Positions 8,870-19,200 of a DNA stretch of 64,000 nt are shown in pieces; the stretch's first letter is position 1; each line of letters begins with the position of its first letter. The translations under genes and the position numbers were made by a program. The DNA is from Rhodothermales bacterium (GTDB lineage Bacteria > Bacteroidota > Rhodothermia > Rhodothermales > Bin80): assembly GCA_958296045.1 (NCBI GenBank), contig CATQHT010000002.1, positions 764,065 to 828,064 of the forward strand, read 5' to 3'. The notes under the pieces were generated by a model. It saw only the letters and a program-made list of their open reading frames with translations, did no database searches and was not told the origin of the DNA.

Positions 8870-10156
8870 TTAGTGGAAACGTGGCTGGGGGGAGAAGGGG
8901 ATTTTGGGGTTTGGCAGTCGGGTCCTGGCCTTTATAAGTGCCTCTCGGAGCTTGAGCAGGTGTTGGTGATTGGGGATGGTTTTCAGTTTGGGTTCTGCAT
9001 ACATGAGCGCCAGCGCCGTCCAGCGGTGTACCTGTGTCGAGTTTTTCCAACTGCAAACATTGCGCGTCAATCTGCCGAGGGTACTATTGAGATTCTCAAT
9101 ACAGTTGGAGGTGCGCAGGCTTTGGCCGAGCTCTTTGGCTATTCCGAGCCTTTGGATCGTGAGCGTTTCCTCCATGCCTTCTTCCAGACTCTTCATGGCC
9201 TTGAGTTGGTTGGAGGCTTCCAGGTCGTCCTTGATCGATAGGAGCTCCGCCTTCGCGTCTCTGTAGTCTGGAATCTGATAGGCTTTCTGCAGGCGCGCGC
9301 GATATACGAGCTTATCTTCTTTGCTCATGTGGGCCACGACGTTTTCCCGCTTGTGCCAACAGCAGCGCTGCACCTGCACGAAGCCGCCGAAGACCTCTTT
9401 GATAGCGGCGTGGAGCCCTTTGGCGCCGTCGACGACGCAGAGCAGGCCCTGATGTATTTGCAGACCCCGGTCGAGCAGGTCTTCTAAGAGCCCCTTGGTG
9501 GCCTCTTGGCTCTCGGACCCCACTTCGACGCACCCAAGAACGACCTTCTTACCTTCAGAGGTCAGTCCCATGGCGATGAGCACCTGGTGCTTGCGAAAGT
9601 ACTTGCCATCGATGAACAGACCTACCAGATCGTAGTCGTTCAGCGGGCGTTCATAGAATTCCTTCAGTACCTTCGCAGCGCTGCGCCGGAAGATGCGACC
9701 TACCGATGATTGGCTCAGCCCGAACGCATCGGTGTACTCGTCCGCGATGGCCTCGTAGTTGCGTTGACTGACGCCGAAGAACAAGGTGCGCATGAGCGCA
9801 TCTTCATTGATTCTCGCCTCGTGAAACGCGCGATAGCTGCGCAGGACACGCTCGCACTTTACCTTCACGTCGCGTACCCGGGGCACCCTGATCGGCACAC
9901 GGCGCCCACTAATGCGGACCGTACCGGGGTTGGTGCCATGCCGGTAGCAAGGCCTCTGGCTGGCACCCTTCCTGCTGTAGCGTTTGCCGCAAAGCGCCTC
10001 GACCTCCGCAGCCATGACGGCCATGATCATTTTCAGATGCAGACTCGGCCAGTTGACCACGCGAGCGATGAGGTCAACCAAGCTCATCTTCGAAAAGGCT
10101 TCCTGGATCCCTGTTATTCGCCCGTCAGCCGTGATTGTGATCGTAAATGCGCTCAT
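8870..10156 (-). CDS. IS256/mutator-family transposase, apparently intact
   Basis: This 428-residue DDE transposase is of the normal length for the family. The catalytic triad is visible: Asp183 in LFIDGKYF, Asp243 in CVVDGAKGL and Glu354 in TSNCIENLNSTLGR, with the QRCCWHKREN block at ~264-271. The N-terminal 'RHGTNPGTVRISGRRVPIRVPRVR' region, presumably involved in end binding, is present. Its ATG overlaps the stop of the upstream gene (ATGA), so it is probably translated by coupling. The C-terminus runs to within 15 bp of the element's end, inside the terminal repeat. It is the only clearly complete transposase of its type in the window. Confidence 0.92.
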   Translation of the reverse strand: MSAFTITITADGRITGIQEAFSKMSLVDLIARVVNWPSLHLKMIMAVMAAEVEALCGKRYSRKGASQRPCYRHGTNPGTVRISGRRVPIRVPRVRDVKVKCERVLRSYRAFHEARINEDALMRTLFFGVSQRNYEAIADEYTDAFGLSQSSVGRIFRRSAAKVLKEFYERPLNDYDLVGLFIDGKYFRKHQVLIAMGLTSEGKKVVLGCVEVGSESQEATKGLLEDLLDRGLQIHQGLLCVVDGAKGLHAAIKEVFGGFVQVQRCCWHKRENVVAHMSKEDKLVYRARLQKAYQIPDYRDAKAELLSIKDDLEASNQLKAMKSLEEGMEETLTIQRLGIAKELGQSLRTSNCIENLNSTLGRLTRNVCSWKNSTQVHRWTALALMYAEPKLKTIPNHQHLLKLREALIKARTRLPNPKIPFSPQPRFH

Positions 10157-11232
10157 ATTCTCGTAGAGTGGGGTTGATTTAAGCCGGTAAGCTGCTCACG
10201 CAGCGCCGGAAGATACGCGGCGTGGCCCAAGCGGTACATCCCTGCTTCCATGGCCATCAGGTCAAGGGCCATAAAGGTACTGCGCTGATCCGATGGCATC
10301 CAGTCTGAGCGTTGGCGCAGGCGCCCACAGAGTCGCTGCGCCAGACGCGTAATCACGCGCGTCGTCGTTAAGCTGCGCCCCAATGCCACATAGGCCCCGG
10401 CACGGTGCACGGTGAGCGTCTCTTCCAGCCCCTTGGCCAACGCGCGGCCAGCCGACTCATTGATGCGGTGCACCCGTTGTTGCAGCCGCTTCAGGGCCCC
10501 AAGAGCATCACCATATTCCAGCGCGCCCCATGCATGATGCAGCGCACGGCCCACCTTCAGACGATACTCCTGCGGCAGATAGCTCAGTACCCGCGCACGC
10601 TTCTCAGCAAGGCAGCGCTGCACAACGATGCGGTCACCAGAGTGGGCCACCAACGCCCGCCTGAGCCCCACAGCGCCCGGTATTACGTACAACAGGCTTT
10701 CGCTCATGCGCAACCCGCGACGCGCAAGCTGCTCCAGCATTCCCTCTAATGCCTCCGTATGCTGCAACGAGCAGGCTGCTAGGCTCAATATCCGCTTGTA
10801 CCCGGCTTCGGTGACGCCCACAACGAAGGTGTATTGCACCGCCTGGACGTATGCGGCACTCATCCAGAGAGCCACGAAGTTCTCGTCAGTAAACGAGCGT
10901 GTGCAAAACTCCTCATAAGCACACTCCGCACGGTCTGCTTCCAGCCGATAATCCGATAAGAGCGGCTCTTCAGCTTTCTCTTGATGCTCGGAATCACTAC
11001 CACACGTCGAGCACAATGGTACAGCCGACTTACCATCTGTGTTTCCCTGCGTCTCTGAACCCGTATCGTTAGCGGCCACCAGAGATTGCAATGGAGGATC
11101 GGGCCAATCGCGACCCAGAAGCTCAATGATCAGGTTGCATTGCTTCAAGAGATACAACCGCCAGTCGGCGGCGCTGGTCAGAGCATCACCAGATACGGCA
11201 GGTATTACAGCGTTTCGTTCTTCTAATGGCAT
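10153..11232 (-). CDS. Catalytically dead transposase paralogue, accessory gene of the IS256-type element
   Basis: The 359-residue protein aligns along its last ~240 residues with the adjacent transposase: FVALWMSAAYV against the DGK segment, GLRMSESLLYVIPGAVGLRRAL against the second, and the 'GLEETLTVHRAGAYVALGRSL' helix. All three catalytic positions are changed: Asp to Ser125, Asp to Pro185, Glu to Thr295. The DNA-binding N-terminal half is replaced by an unrelated ~115-residue segment. The frame is fully open and ends in an ATGA overlap with the active transposase, so it looks kept rather than decaying. A regulatory or DNA-end-binding partner role is inference; a slow-decaying relic is the alternative. 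Confidence 0.8.
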   Translation of the reverse strand: MPLEERNAVIPAVSGDALTSAADWRLYLLKQCNLIIELLGRDWPDPPLQSLVAANDTGSETQGNTDGKSAVPLCSTCGSDSEHQEKAEEPLLSDYRLEADRAECAYEEFCTRSFTDENFVALWMSAAYVQAVQYTFVVGVTEAGYKRILSLAACSLQHTEALEGMLEQLARRGLRMSESLLYVIPGAVGLRRALVAHSGDRIVVQRCLAEKRARVLSYLPQEYRLKVGRALHHAWGALEYGDALGALKRLQQRVHRINESAGRALAKGLEETLTVHRAGAYVALGRSLTTTRVITRLAQRLCGRLRQRSDWMPSDQRSTFMALDLMAMEAGMYRLGHAAYLPALREQLTGLNQPHSTRI

Positions 11233-11317
11233 CGATAAAGTGCGTTGTGGTTAGGGAGCTCAGGTGCTTTGTCCCCCCCTGAGCGTGCCACGTTTCCACT
11301 AATAATGGCTCACCGCC

Positions 11318-11326
11318 CTGAACCCA
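11318..11326. repeat. Target-site duplication, right copy (9 bp)
   Basis: This is the second CTGAACCCA, directly outside the right terminal repeat. It pairs with 8846-8854. Confidence 0.9.
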
Positions 11327-11802
11327 TCAAATGGTACTTACTTACCAGCCTAAAGGTCGAGACGGCAAAGGATGCCCTTAGGGTGGTGAGCTATTATGTG
11401 CGCCGCTGGCGCGTGGAGGAGTTTTTCCGCGTCCTCAAGCACGGATGCAAGGTGGAAAAGCTGGCCTTACGAAAGGCCGAGCGTCTGTCGCGGGCCATCG
11501 CCATCTATTGTGTCATCGCTTGGCGCGTCATGCTCCTGACGCTATTGGGGCGCGAGGCCCCAGACTTGCCCGCGGATGTGTTCTTCACCAATGCGGAACT
11601 TCGTTTCTTGGAGCGATACGCAAAGAGGTTTCGACTCCCACCGCCAGAGACGATAGTTTCAGCCGTACACCTAGTGGCCTATTTGGGGGGTCGCCTGAAC
11701 CGCAGCCGGGATGGCCCACCGGGTAACGAGATCATGTGGCGTGGGCTGGACCGATTAACAACAGCCGTATTCGCTATGGACTTGCTGGAGGATGACCCAT
11801 GA

Positions 11803-12200
11803 CAACCATGCATACCGTTTGAACATCCACATATGTGGGACTACGGGGAAGGTGCAGCTCGTTCGAGGCCGCAGCCTGTGCCCCGACTATCGACCTCGCG
11901 GAATCCACATGCCACCTGACCTAGAGGTACAACCTCCCATATGCTATTCCCTACCGTCCAGAAATCTGCCATCAGACTACCCGATGAATCCTACGCTCCT
12001 TAATATTTCAAGACGCACCGGTATGGGTAAACGGCAGGCCTAGGTCACTCCCGCAGTAGAAAGAAAGACTTGCCTCCAGCACCCGGCGATAGAATCCTGT
12101 TCTGTTGCGATAGCCCCCCTCTCGGGTCAGAATAACGCCTGCCGGCTGGCCCAGGGAATAGCCGACATCATCGAGAATTATGCATGCGTAAACCTCTATT
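11803..12200. other. Gap between two transposable elements, no gene recognised
   Basis: No family match or plausible coding frame is visible. It lies between the stop of the IS4-like transposase and the left terminal repeat of the ISL3 element, and probably includes the right end of the former. Confidence 0.4.
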
Positions 12201-12642
12201 GGCTCTTCCCCTTGTGTAGTGGGTGAGCTCACCTGCGGACGCTTTCGGGGTATAGATCCAGGCCTCCGAGGTGAAAGTAAATGGCGTTGGAAAATCGCCG
12301 TTTGTTGCGGAAGCCCCTACAGCGCACTTTGATTGTTTTGATCCGGCTGTTGATGCTTTCCGCAGGGCCATTGCTCACCTTCACTCGACTTTGTCACTTG
12401 TAGTGAAGTGAGAGGTCGGACCTCCCCTGTCCCCGTTTTTGGGGGCGTTTTTCCGGGTGCTATGGAGCCTTTCTGATTACCGGAGCGGTCGGTGGTGGCT
12501 TAGGGGGTGTTCGCCCCTGTCTTGCGTGTCCTTCGTCGTATTGGGGCCCCTTGATCGGGTCTCATCTGTCCGAATCGGACACAGCTCACGCTACTCCTTC
12601 TGGAGTGGGTACTGGCGTGAGGCATGGGGGGCGTCACAGCAT

Positions 12643-14433
12643 TCATGAATCAGGAGGTTTTTTCAGATCGTTCGGCTCACTGGAGTATTCCTCCTTGCTT
12701 CTTGTCGCCGCGGGATCGTAGCTCATGCCCAGACAATGGACGATCCGCTGCAAGCATGGCGTCAACTTCTGATCCACTTTGAGGACGATATAGCGGTGCT
12801 TACTCTTTGGTAGCACCGTGGTAATCCGATGGATCCGGTTGAGTTTGAAGCGGAGCGCATTCCAGCTTTCATGGACATGGTTGGCCTTGAGCTTGGTGCG
12901 GATCAAATGGGACACGTGGTAGGCCAGCACGGTAATGAACAGATGTCCTTCAATCCGCTCATCTTTGCTGTGATAGATAGGCCGTAATCCCAGGTCGGAC
13001 TTCATGACTCGGAACGTGGCCTCAATTTCCGTGAGCCGCCAGTAGGTGCGCGCAATCTTTTTGGCAGACCAGGTGGTATGGCTGGTGCTGAGCACATACC
13101 CTCCGGCGGCCTGGGTTTTTTTCTGATGGGAGGTACGCTTGCTAAACGTGACCGATGCGGCACGCTGTGTCCCCTCCTTCTGCTTCACCTCAACCTCATA
13201 CAGGTGGGCCACCGACTTGTACTTCTCCTGCAGGCGACCAACCTTGCGTTCGACTTTCTTGATATTTTTCAGGCGTCTGGGCACGGGCAGTCCCTCATGG
13301 AGGTATTGCAGTGCCGCTTCAAACTGGTCGCATTTGGTCTGCAAGATCTGCTCGTCGGTGGCCTGCCGGGCTTCACTGTGTACATAGACGCGCACTACTC
13401 CCTCCTCCTCGGGGAGCTTCCAAGCCCGGACTTTCACCTCATTAGCGGTTACAAACTCTTGATCGGGTGCCTGGGTGGGCACAGGAGGCACCCTTTTTCG
13501 CTCCACACAGATCCAGTTGAGGTTGTTGTCCTTCAAGTACGCCAGATTTGCTTTGGTGGCAATACCGGCATCCATGATGATGGTGGGCGTCGCTCCGTTC
13601 AGGTTCTCTATGGCCTTTTGGAGCGTAGCCGGCTCGCTCGCGTTGCCAGGTAGAATCTCCACACCGCGCGGGAATCCCGAGGCATCGAGCGTCAGCGCCA
13701 GCGTGACCAGAGGACAATCGCTCCGCTTCTCTTTGCTGCGCCCACGACGAAGGAGTTCTCCTTTCTCCCGACCGTGATAAAAGGCATTTGTTAGATCATA
13801 AAACACGATCGTCTCGTCAAAATCCAACACCCTCTTTGTGTTTCCAAAGAGGCGGTTCATGATCTCATGCCGGTGCTTGTGCAACCGGTCTGAGCATCGG
13901 TACAGCATGCTCAGACTTGGCTCCTGGAGGTTCAGCAGCTCCAGGATACTGGAGGTCTCCGTCATCCACTTATGGGTGCGCCGTTCACTGCCGGGACAGA
14001 GCATGCGTCCGACGATCAACGCACAGGCGAGTTTGATATGATTTTCGGGAAACTCGAGTTCACGCAAGAGTTCTTCCATGCCCAGCAGTTCGAGCGCTTG
14101 CAGCGCTAGGCGCTCGCCTCCGACGGTTTTGGCGTCGGGGTTGTAGACCTTATCTGTGAGAATGGTGTCGCGACCATCCGGGTGTTTTGCATTGATGTCG
14201 AAGCCTTGGTCCAGGAGTCGTTTGACGATGTCATCGACCGCGTTCTTCAGGTGCTCGTCCTCTTCCTGTACGGAGAGGCGAGCTTGTCCTTTCAGTCGGG
14301 CGGTGACCTGCTTGGCGAGTTCGGGCCAGTCTTGCTTAGGGATACTGAAATCCCGTCCGAGGTTGAGTAGGGTACGGTGGGTGGATTGTCCTTCGACGCG
14401 TACGGATTGAAGGAGCGCGAATGAGGTTCGCAC
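12643..14433 (-). CDS. IS1634-family transposase
   Basis: This 596-residue transposase belongs to the IS4-superfamily group IS1634. Visible features are the central catalytic segments IVFYDLTNAFYHG (first Asp), TIIMDAGIATKANL (second Asp) and the C-terminal RLTEIEATFRVMKSDLGLRP (Glu with the Y/R-rich context). The long insertion between the second Asp and the Glu ('KNIKKVERKVGRLQEKYKS') is typical of the group. The frame is open upstream of the ATG at 14433 through YRRKNGQ, so the true start may lie nearer 14500. No internal lesion was found; it is probably functional. Confidence 0.88.
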   Translation of the reverse strand: MRTSFALLQSVRVEGQSTHRTLLNLGRDFSIPKQDWPELAKQVTARLKGQARLSVQEEDEHLKNAVDDIVKRLLDQGFDINAKHPDGRDTILTDKVYNPDAKTVGGERLALQALELLGMEELLRELEFPENHIKLACALIVGRMLCPGSERRTHKWMTETSSILELLNLQEPSLSMLYRCSDRLHKHRHEIMNRLFGNTKRVLDFDETIVFYDLTNAFYHGREKGELLRRGRSKEKRSDCPLVTLALTLDASGFPRGVEILPGNASEPATLQKAIENLNGATPTIIMDAGIATKANLAYLKDNNLNWICVERKRVPPVPTQAPDQEFVTANEVKVRAWKLPEEEGVVRVYVHSEARQATDEQILQTKCDQFEAALQYLHEGLPVPRRLKNIKKVERKVGRLQEKYKSVAHLYEVEVKQKEGTQRAASVTFSKRTSHQKKTQAAGGYVLSTSHTTWSAKKIARTYWRLTEIEATFRVMKSDLGLRPIYHSKDERIEGHLFITVLAYHVSHLIRTKLKANHVHESWNALRFKLNRIHRITTVLPKSKHRYIVLKVDQKLTPCLQRIVHCLGMSYDPAATRSKEEYSSEPNDLKKPPDS

Positions 14434-14589
14434 CTGGCCGTTTTTGCGGCGGTAATTAGAGGCTCGTACGAAGATGGCGCTGCGCGTCTGGTCCGGGGTG
14501 GTGTTACGGCGCCGATCGCGGCGCGTTCCCGGAGGCCCTATCTATTTCACTACAACGCGATCGGCGACAATATCGACGAAAAACGGCGC

Positions 14590-14731
14590 TGAAATCGGCC
14601 CGCTAGGAGGAAAACGAAGAAAAACGAGGCCCCGCCGTCAGCCTGAGTGACAAAGATGGCCGAAATCGGCCCTCCAGGCGGATAATTGAGGGCGAACGAG
14701 GCCCCGCCGTCAGCCCGAGTGCCAAAGATGG
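14590..14731. repeat. 71-bp tandem repeat (two copies) at the end of the IS1634-type element
   Basis: Two units of 71 bp, 14590-14660 and 14661-14731, both start GAAATCGGCCC after one base and both end in the segment CGAGGCCCCGCCGTCAGCC...AAAGATGG. The second unit runs into the element's right terminal repeat, so the first is an internal duplicate of the element end. The middle of the unit has diverged more than its right half. Confidence 0.8.
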
Positions 14732-16240
14732 GTTCAGTCTGATCGCATTGAGGATACCCCATAGGTGATTCTTGATGGTCCTGGCGGCTGCTTATACCGG
14801 TTTCAGCCGACACCGCATGGCCCACGACAACCATCGCTCCCACCCCTCATGTGCCCACGGGCGGTGGACATGGTGCCACAACTGCATAGCTGCTTCCTTG
14901 ATGGCCCACGCGCGGGCCGTCTTTAACGTGCGTGCTGGTACGCAACAGCTCGAAGCGCGCCTTTTGCTTCGCAGACTTGTTGGCCGAGTGAGTCAACCAA
15001 TCATACTTGGTTCCCTTAAGGTCGTCGCGGCCTTCCTTCATCAATGCCCGGTGCTCCTGGCGCCGAACCTTGTCTACGGCCGTTCCCAGGCTCTTCACTA
15101 CGTGAAACTTGTCAAAGGCCACCTTCCGTTGCGCCTCTGGCACATGCTCCAGCGTGGCGTTGATGTAGGCTGGTCACATGTCCATGCTACTACTCTTGAT
15201 CCCCTCCAGCTGCTCCACAGTGAGTCCAGCATACCATTGCGAAAGTGTTTCCTTCTTACGGTCTTCACCCACATGCAGCACCGTACCCGCCTTCGTATGC
15301 GAAACAATGGTGACATATGTGTGGCGCTTGCGAAAAGACGTCTCATCCACGCCAATATGGGCCACATCGGATTCCTCTCTGCGCGCAAGACCGCGTTACA
15401 CCGCACGCTGCATGATTCCGTCTATTGAATTCCAGCTCACTCCCATCTGACGAGATACCGTCGATATGCTCGCCTCCTGCAGCCAATCAATCACCAGCGC
15501 CTCAAACTCCGCCGTAAACCGTGACATAGGCTCCGCCCACGGAACCGACACGGTGCGCACTCCATGCTCTGAACACGCCACGCGGGGAAGTAGTGCAACC
15601 ACCATAGTGCGATACGCGGACAGATCCAAGTGACGCCATTGCCGAGGACGGGAATCATAGCCTGGAGACGGTGAGCCGCACTCTGGACAAGGAAGCTGAT
15701 GGCCGTCCTCGTAGGATACATGGATCCACGCTTCTCGCGACTCATGCTCAAAGGTCACGTCGGAAACCTCCCAAGGAGCGCGGATGCCCAACAGATTAGC
15801 GATATTTTTCTTCAACTGCGACATAGCGTTGAGGGGGCTTGGAGTACATGGGTACCATCGCGATGATGGTCTGGAAACAAACCAGAAACAGCAATAAATT
15901 CGCACCGCCTCAAATCGTTTCCCGGTGGTTCCAACATCGTATCCATCCGATTTGGGGAAGAGCCAAGAAACATTGAGAAGGCTTACGGAGGCAACGCTTG
16001 TCATCTGTCGACCGGGACACCGGAAGTATTCTGAGATTGAAGCGACGCAAGAATCGCGGGCTGGTGCCGCTTCGCCGCCTTATCTTGGATACCCGCACCG
16101 CCACATTCGCCCGACTCCTTGATTACCGCCCACCTGTGGACCCGTTTCGTGGGCAACATGTGCCTGGACTCGGGTTGACCGTCGGAGTGTCACGCCAATA
16201 TGGCTCCGCTGAGGTCGTGAGCGCCTTCCAACGTGCGGTA

Positions 16241-19200
16241 TTAGCCGTCTCCTTGCGTATCCGTGTCATCGGCCAGGGGCCATCCACCATGCTCGCTGAA
16301 CACCTCGTCTATCTGCTGCATCAGCTGCATAGTGGCCGCTATCGCACCGTGCATACGGCGGAAATGGTATATGTCCCTCACCGACAGCACCTTATTTTTG
16401 CGCTCCTTGAGCCACTTGTCGAGGGGCCTGTAGCCGCACTGCATGAAACGCCACACCTCCTCTTTGAAGTCGCTGAAGTACTGACGCTTGTTGATCCACA
16501 ACTTGCCGCCTCTTAACCGGGAGCGGATGGTGTCCACGCGGTTCATGCCCAAGACGGGAAAGCCCGGCAGGTCACGGCCATGCTGACGCATCAGGTGCAG
16601 CTGCGCCAGGCGGTCGCCCAGTGCCACCAGCCGCCAGAACAGGGCTGGCCGACTCGTCACAGGTATGCGAGGAAAGTCAACCTTTAACGCGGACAGGTAA
16701 CGCGTGCGATAGTTCGGGCTGTGTAGGAATGCGTACATGTAGTAAAGCAGGTCCTCCGGGCCAAATGCGGTGCTGCCATCACCTCGTCCATCTGCTGTCC
16801 AGACTAGATTCAGCCGCTTTGCCACAAATCTGACGAATCGTTGACACAGGTTGGGCTGCCTGCCCATGCCGCCATTGTATATGTAGAGCGGAAACATGTA
16901 CGCAGAGCCGATCCGGTCAAACAGCAAGCGATGCGTGCACACATGGGACGTGATGAGGACATGGTTGAATTCGTCACCTGCAACCTGGCGGGCCGTGACG
17001 AGCCCCAGATTCGGCCCGTGAATCATGTGTTGCATGACCTTGAACACCGGCCGACATACGAATCCTCTAGAGCGGTGATTGTAGTACGTAAACCGTACGT
17101 CATACGGCCGAAAGGCCACAGGCTGGACAAATTCTGGAGATATTCCGGTTTCCCTGATGGACTGCTGCGCCAGATGGACCTTCCATCCACGGCTGTCTTT
17201 ACCCGCCTTGTAGTGGTTGCGGGCATCTTCTGGCGACATCTGCACAAACGCTTGAACGAAGTCCATCACGGCTTGCTTGGAACGATGGATCGTTATTCGA
17301 TCTCTGCAGGTCTGCATCGCTGCCGTCTGTTCCAAGAAAATATCCTGCTTGAGACTGTGCCATGCGGTGAATTCACCGGCATGATCATCGGCCCCCGGTA
17401 CGAACATGTACCATGGCGATGCAGGATGCACCTCGGTCCACTCGGTAACATCGGAGGCGTGGCGGCTCAGCCAGTCATACTTTACGGCACGGGGTCCCCA
17501 CAGCTCAGCATGGAACACCTTGGCGGGTTTGCCGCCTGTTCCCTTGCGCTTGACGAATAGGCCAATGGCTACTCCCTGCTGAATGTCAAACACGTTTTGG
17601 TCCTTAACGTCGTCAGGCGCACTAGATGACAAGTAGGCGTCGCCATGCAGATCCAGCACGTAGATCTCGCTGAAGGACTGCATCAGTGACTCACGCATGC
17701 CGCGAAACGTGATATTGTTCAAGTAGGCACGGTTGGTCACAAAGGCCAGAACACCCTCGCCGGTCTGGTCTATCCTGTGCTGCGCGAACCGGATGAACTT
17801 AACATAGTCATCCTGCAGCGAGCCGGGCTGCCTTTCTCCAAGGGGAGCGCCGTCAACCGAGTAGTAATCCATTTTGGGATCCGCGCCGCTCTTTGGTCGA
17901 AGCAGCTCTTTGATCCAGTCCCCGGTGTTAGAAGAGTTCCTGGAATAGGGTGGATTGCCCAGCACGACCATCACGGGCACATCTCGCTTGACATCGTCTG
18001 CCAGCTTGGCCTCCGCGGTGATTGGATCAGCTTGCCACAGCGCACTAGGCTTCTTGGCAGGTTCAGCCAAAGTGTTGGTGAGGTAGACGTTGAATCGCTG
18101 CCAGTCCTTAAGCGTTACGCCATGGTCTCCAATGGCCAGCTCCATCTTCAGCTTCAGGTGACACATCGTATACGGAGCGACCAGCAGCTCAAACCCGTAC
18201 AACCTTTCGAGCAGGTGTGTACGGGCAAACTCTGGCCATGCGCCAGCCATGCCCTGCGCCAGCACACGTTCGCGGATGAGAGCAATCACCTCGCGCAAGA
18301 ATGTGCCGGTGCCTGTAGCAGGGTCTAGCACCAGCACTCTGCCCGTGCTTCGTTCTTCCGGCTTGCCGTTGATCACCGCGGAATACGTGACCCTCTGCTG
18401 ATCTGCCAGTCCGTCGGAAAGCCCAAAATGGCTGTCGAGCAAGGCATCGACACTGCGTACTATGTACTGAACGACCGGCTTAGGCGTGTAGAACACCCCT
18501 TTCTCCACCTTCAGTGTCGGATCGTATTCTCGCAGAAAGTACTCGTAAAAGTATACCACGGGGTCCTCCGTTTCCCCTCCGCCACGAAGGTCCTGCAGAA
18601 TCTCACCAAACCAGTCACCAGCAAGCAGTTGAAACAGCTCATCCACGATCCAAGTCAGCCTCTTATCTGTCTTCTTTCCGGCAATCTTGGCGAAGAAGTG
18701 ACTGAGCAGATCGGTGGTGGAACCCAGCACCGCATCGCCTTTCGAAAATCCCCGCTGACCGTTGTTGTACGTCAGGCACCGGGCCGCAAATAATGCATAG
18801 GCGGCCGTCTGGGCGTAAATGTCCGCGAAAGCCTCATCTGTGAGATCGACGATCATCTCCTTTTTGAGCTTCTCACACAACGCCCGGAATGTACCGCGGT
18901 CCCGCTCCTCACGGAGAATGCTGGCCATCGTTTCCTTGAAAAGCTGGGCCCTGCTCGCCATGTGCCGGGCAAGCTGCCGAGACGTTCTGATCTCAAGGGT
19001 AGCAGGCTGGAAAAAGTTGAGGAATAGCGTCTCTGGATGCAGCTCACTGGGCGCAGTCTGGACGCTGCCTGCGGGAGTTACTGCGCCCAGCCGCACGGTA
19101 GTCTTGTGCTCGCCACCCACATACCATCGAAAACTCAGATAATCTGTCAGCAGCAGGTTATTGAATGCCTTCCGGTATCGCTGCAACTGTCTGGAACGCT

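Larger units (their letters stand above)
8855..11317 (-). mobile_element. Complete IS256-type insertion sequence with two transposase-like genes
   Basis: The 2,463-bp element is bounded by imperfect ~31-bp terminal inverted repeats. The ends at 8855 and 11317 both lead inward through GG-GGTG-GCCA to TTAGTGGAAACGTGGC. It is flanked by the 9-bp direct repeat CTGAACCCA, and the IS256 family makes 8-9 bp duplications. It carries two minus-strand genes overlapping by ATGA: a DDE-lacking transposase paralogue first (10153-11232), then the complete transposase (8870-10156). One pair of ends encloses both genes, so the pair is a single transposable unit. Confidence 0.88.
7101..11802 (+). pseudogene. 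IS4-like transposase with N-terminal DUF4338 (DruA-like) domain, split by another IS
   Basis: Three pieces make one protein of about 740 residues. Piece 1 (7101-7844) has the DUF4338 domain (YLIHSEHGYLGALGFSAS, RDTWMGWSD, CRNLASHVLGHVLRR, the fold also found in Druantia DruA) and ends at a TAG that replaces a sense codon; the frame continues past it to about 7955. Piece 2 (from ~7955, other frame, to 8854) has the IS4 DDE domain: LGDRRL, IQDGSRLNY, VMDREADCF. Piece 3 (11327-11802) is the C-terminal 'YYVRRWRVEEFFRVLKHGCKVE' block with the catalytic glutamate. Pieces 2 and 3 join perfectly as DDAE-PIKW once the inserted IS is removed. It is dead by nonsense, frameshift and insertion. Confidence 0.85.
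12384..14732 (-). mobile_element. Complete IS1634-type insertion sequence inside the ISL3 transposase
   Basis: The 2,349-bp element is flanked by TTCA on both sides (12380-12383 and 14733-14736). Collapsing these restores GCTCACCTTCAGTCTGAT, the uninterrupted ISL3 coding sequence. The ends form an imperfect inverted repeat, CTCGACTTTGTCACT against CCCATCTTTGGCACT. It carries one long transposase gene on the minus strand, and at the right end a 71-bp sequence in two tandem copies. It is younger than the ISL3 element it interrupts. Confidence 0.85.
12229..15824 (-). pseudogene. ISL3-family transposase, multiply disrupted
   Basis: From the ATG at 15824 the protein shows the N-terminal zinc finger (LPCPECG with CSEHG), the helix-turn-helix, and the catalytic core HIGVDETSFRKRHTY and later SSSMDM. 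Lesions: TAA at 15396-15398; TGA after SSSMDM near 15172, where homologues have Trp; a frameshift near 14930; and another stop near 14800. After LNAIRL the gene is interrupted. The C-terminal block KVSNGPAESINSRIKTIK to GGLDLYPESV resumes at 12380 and stops at 12229. The order and orientation of the pieces prove a single original gene. Confidence 0.85.
12201..15964 (-). mobile_element. ISL3-family element, decayed and split by an IS1634-type element
   Basis: Terminal inverted repeats GGCTCTTCCCC are found at 12201-12211 (plus strand) and at 15954-15964 (as GGGGAAGAGCC), the typical ISL3 end sequence. The 8 bp outside the ends (CCTCTATT and AAGAAACA) do not match, so no target duplication survives. 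Inside lies one transposase gene on the minus strand, heavily mutated and interrupted at 12384-14732. Removing the insert leaves an element of about 1.4 kb, the usual size. Confidence 0.8.

Noticed and set aside
15998..16516. 172-codon plus-strand gene between the ISL3 end and the restriction enzyme
   Set aside because: Half of it is the antisense shadow of the restriction-modification gene, and the other half shows no known domain or signal.
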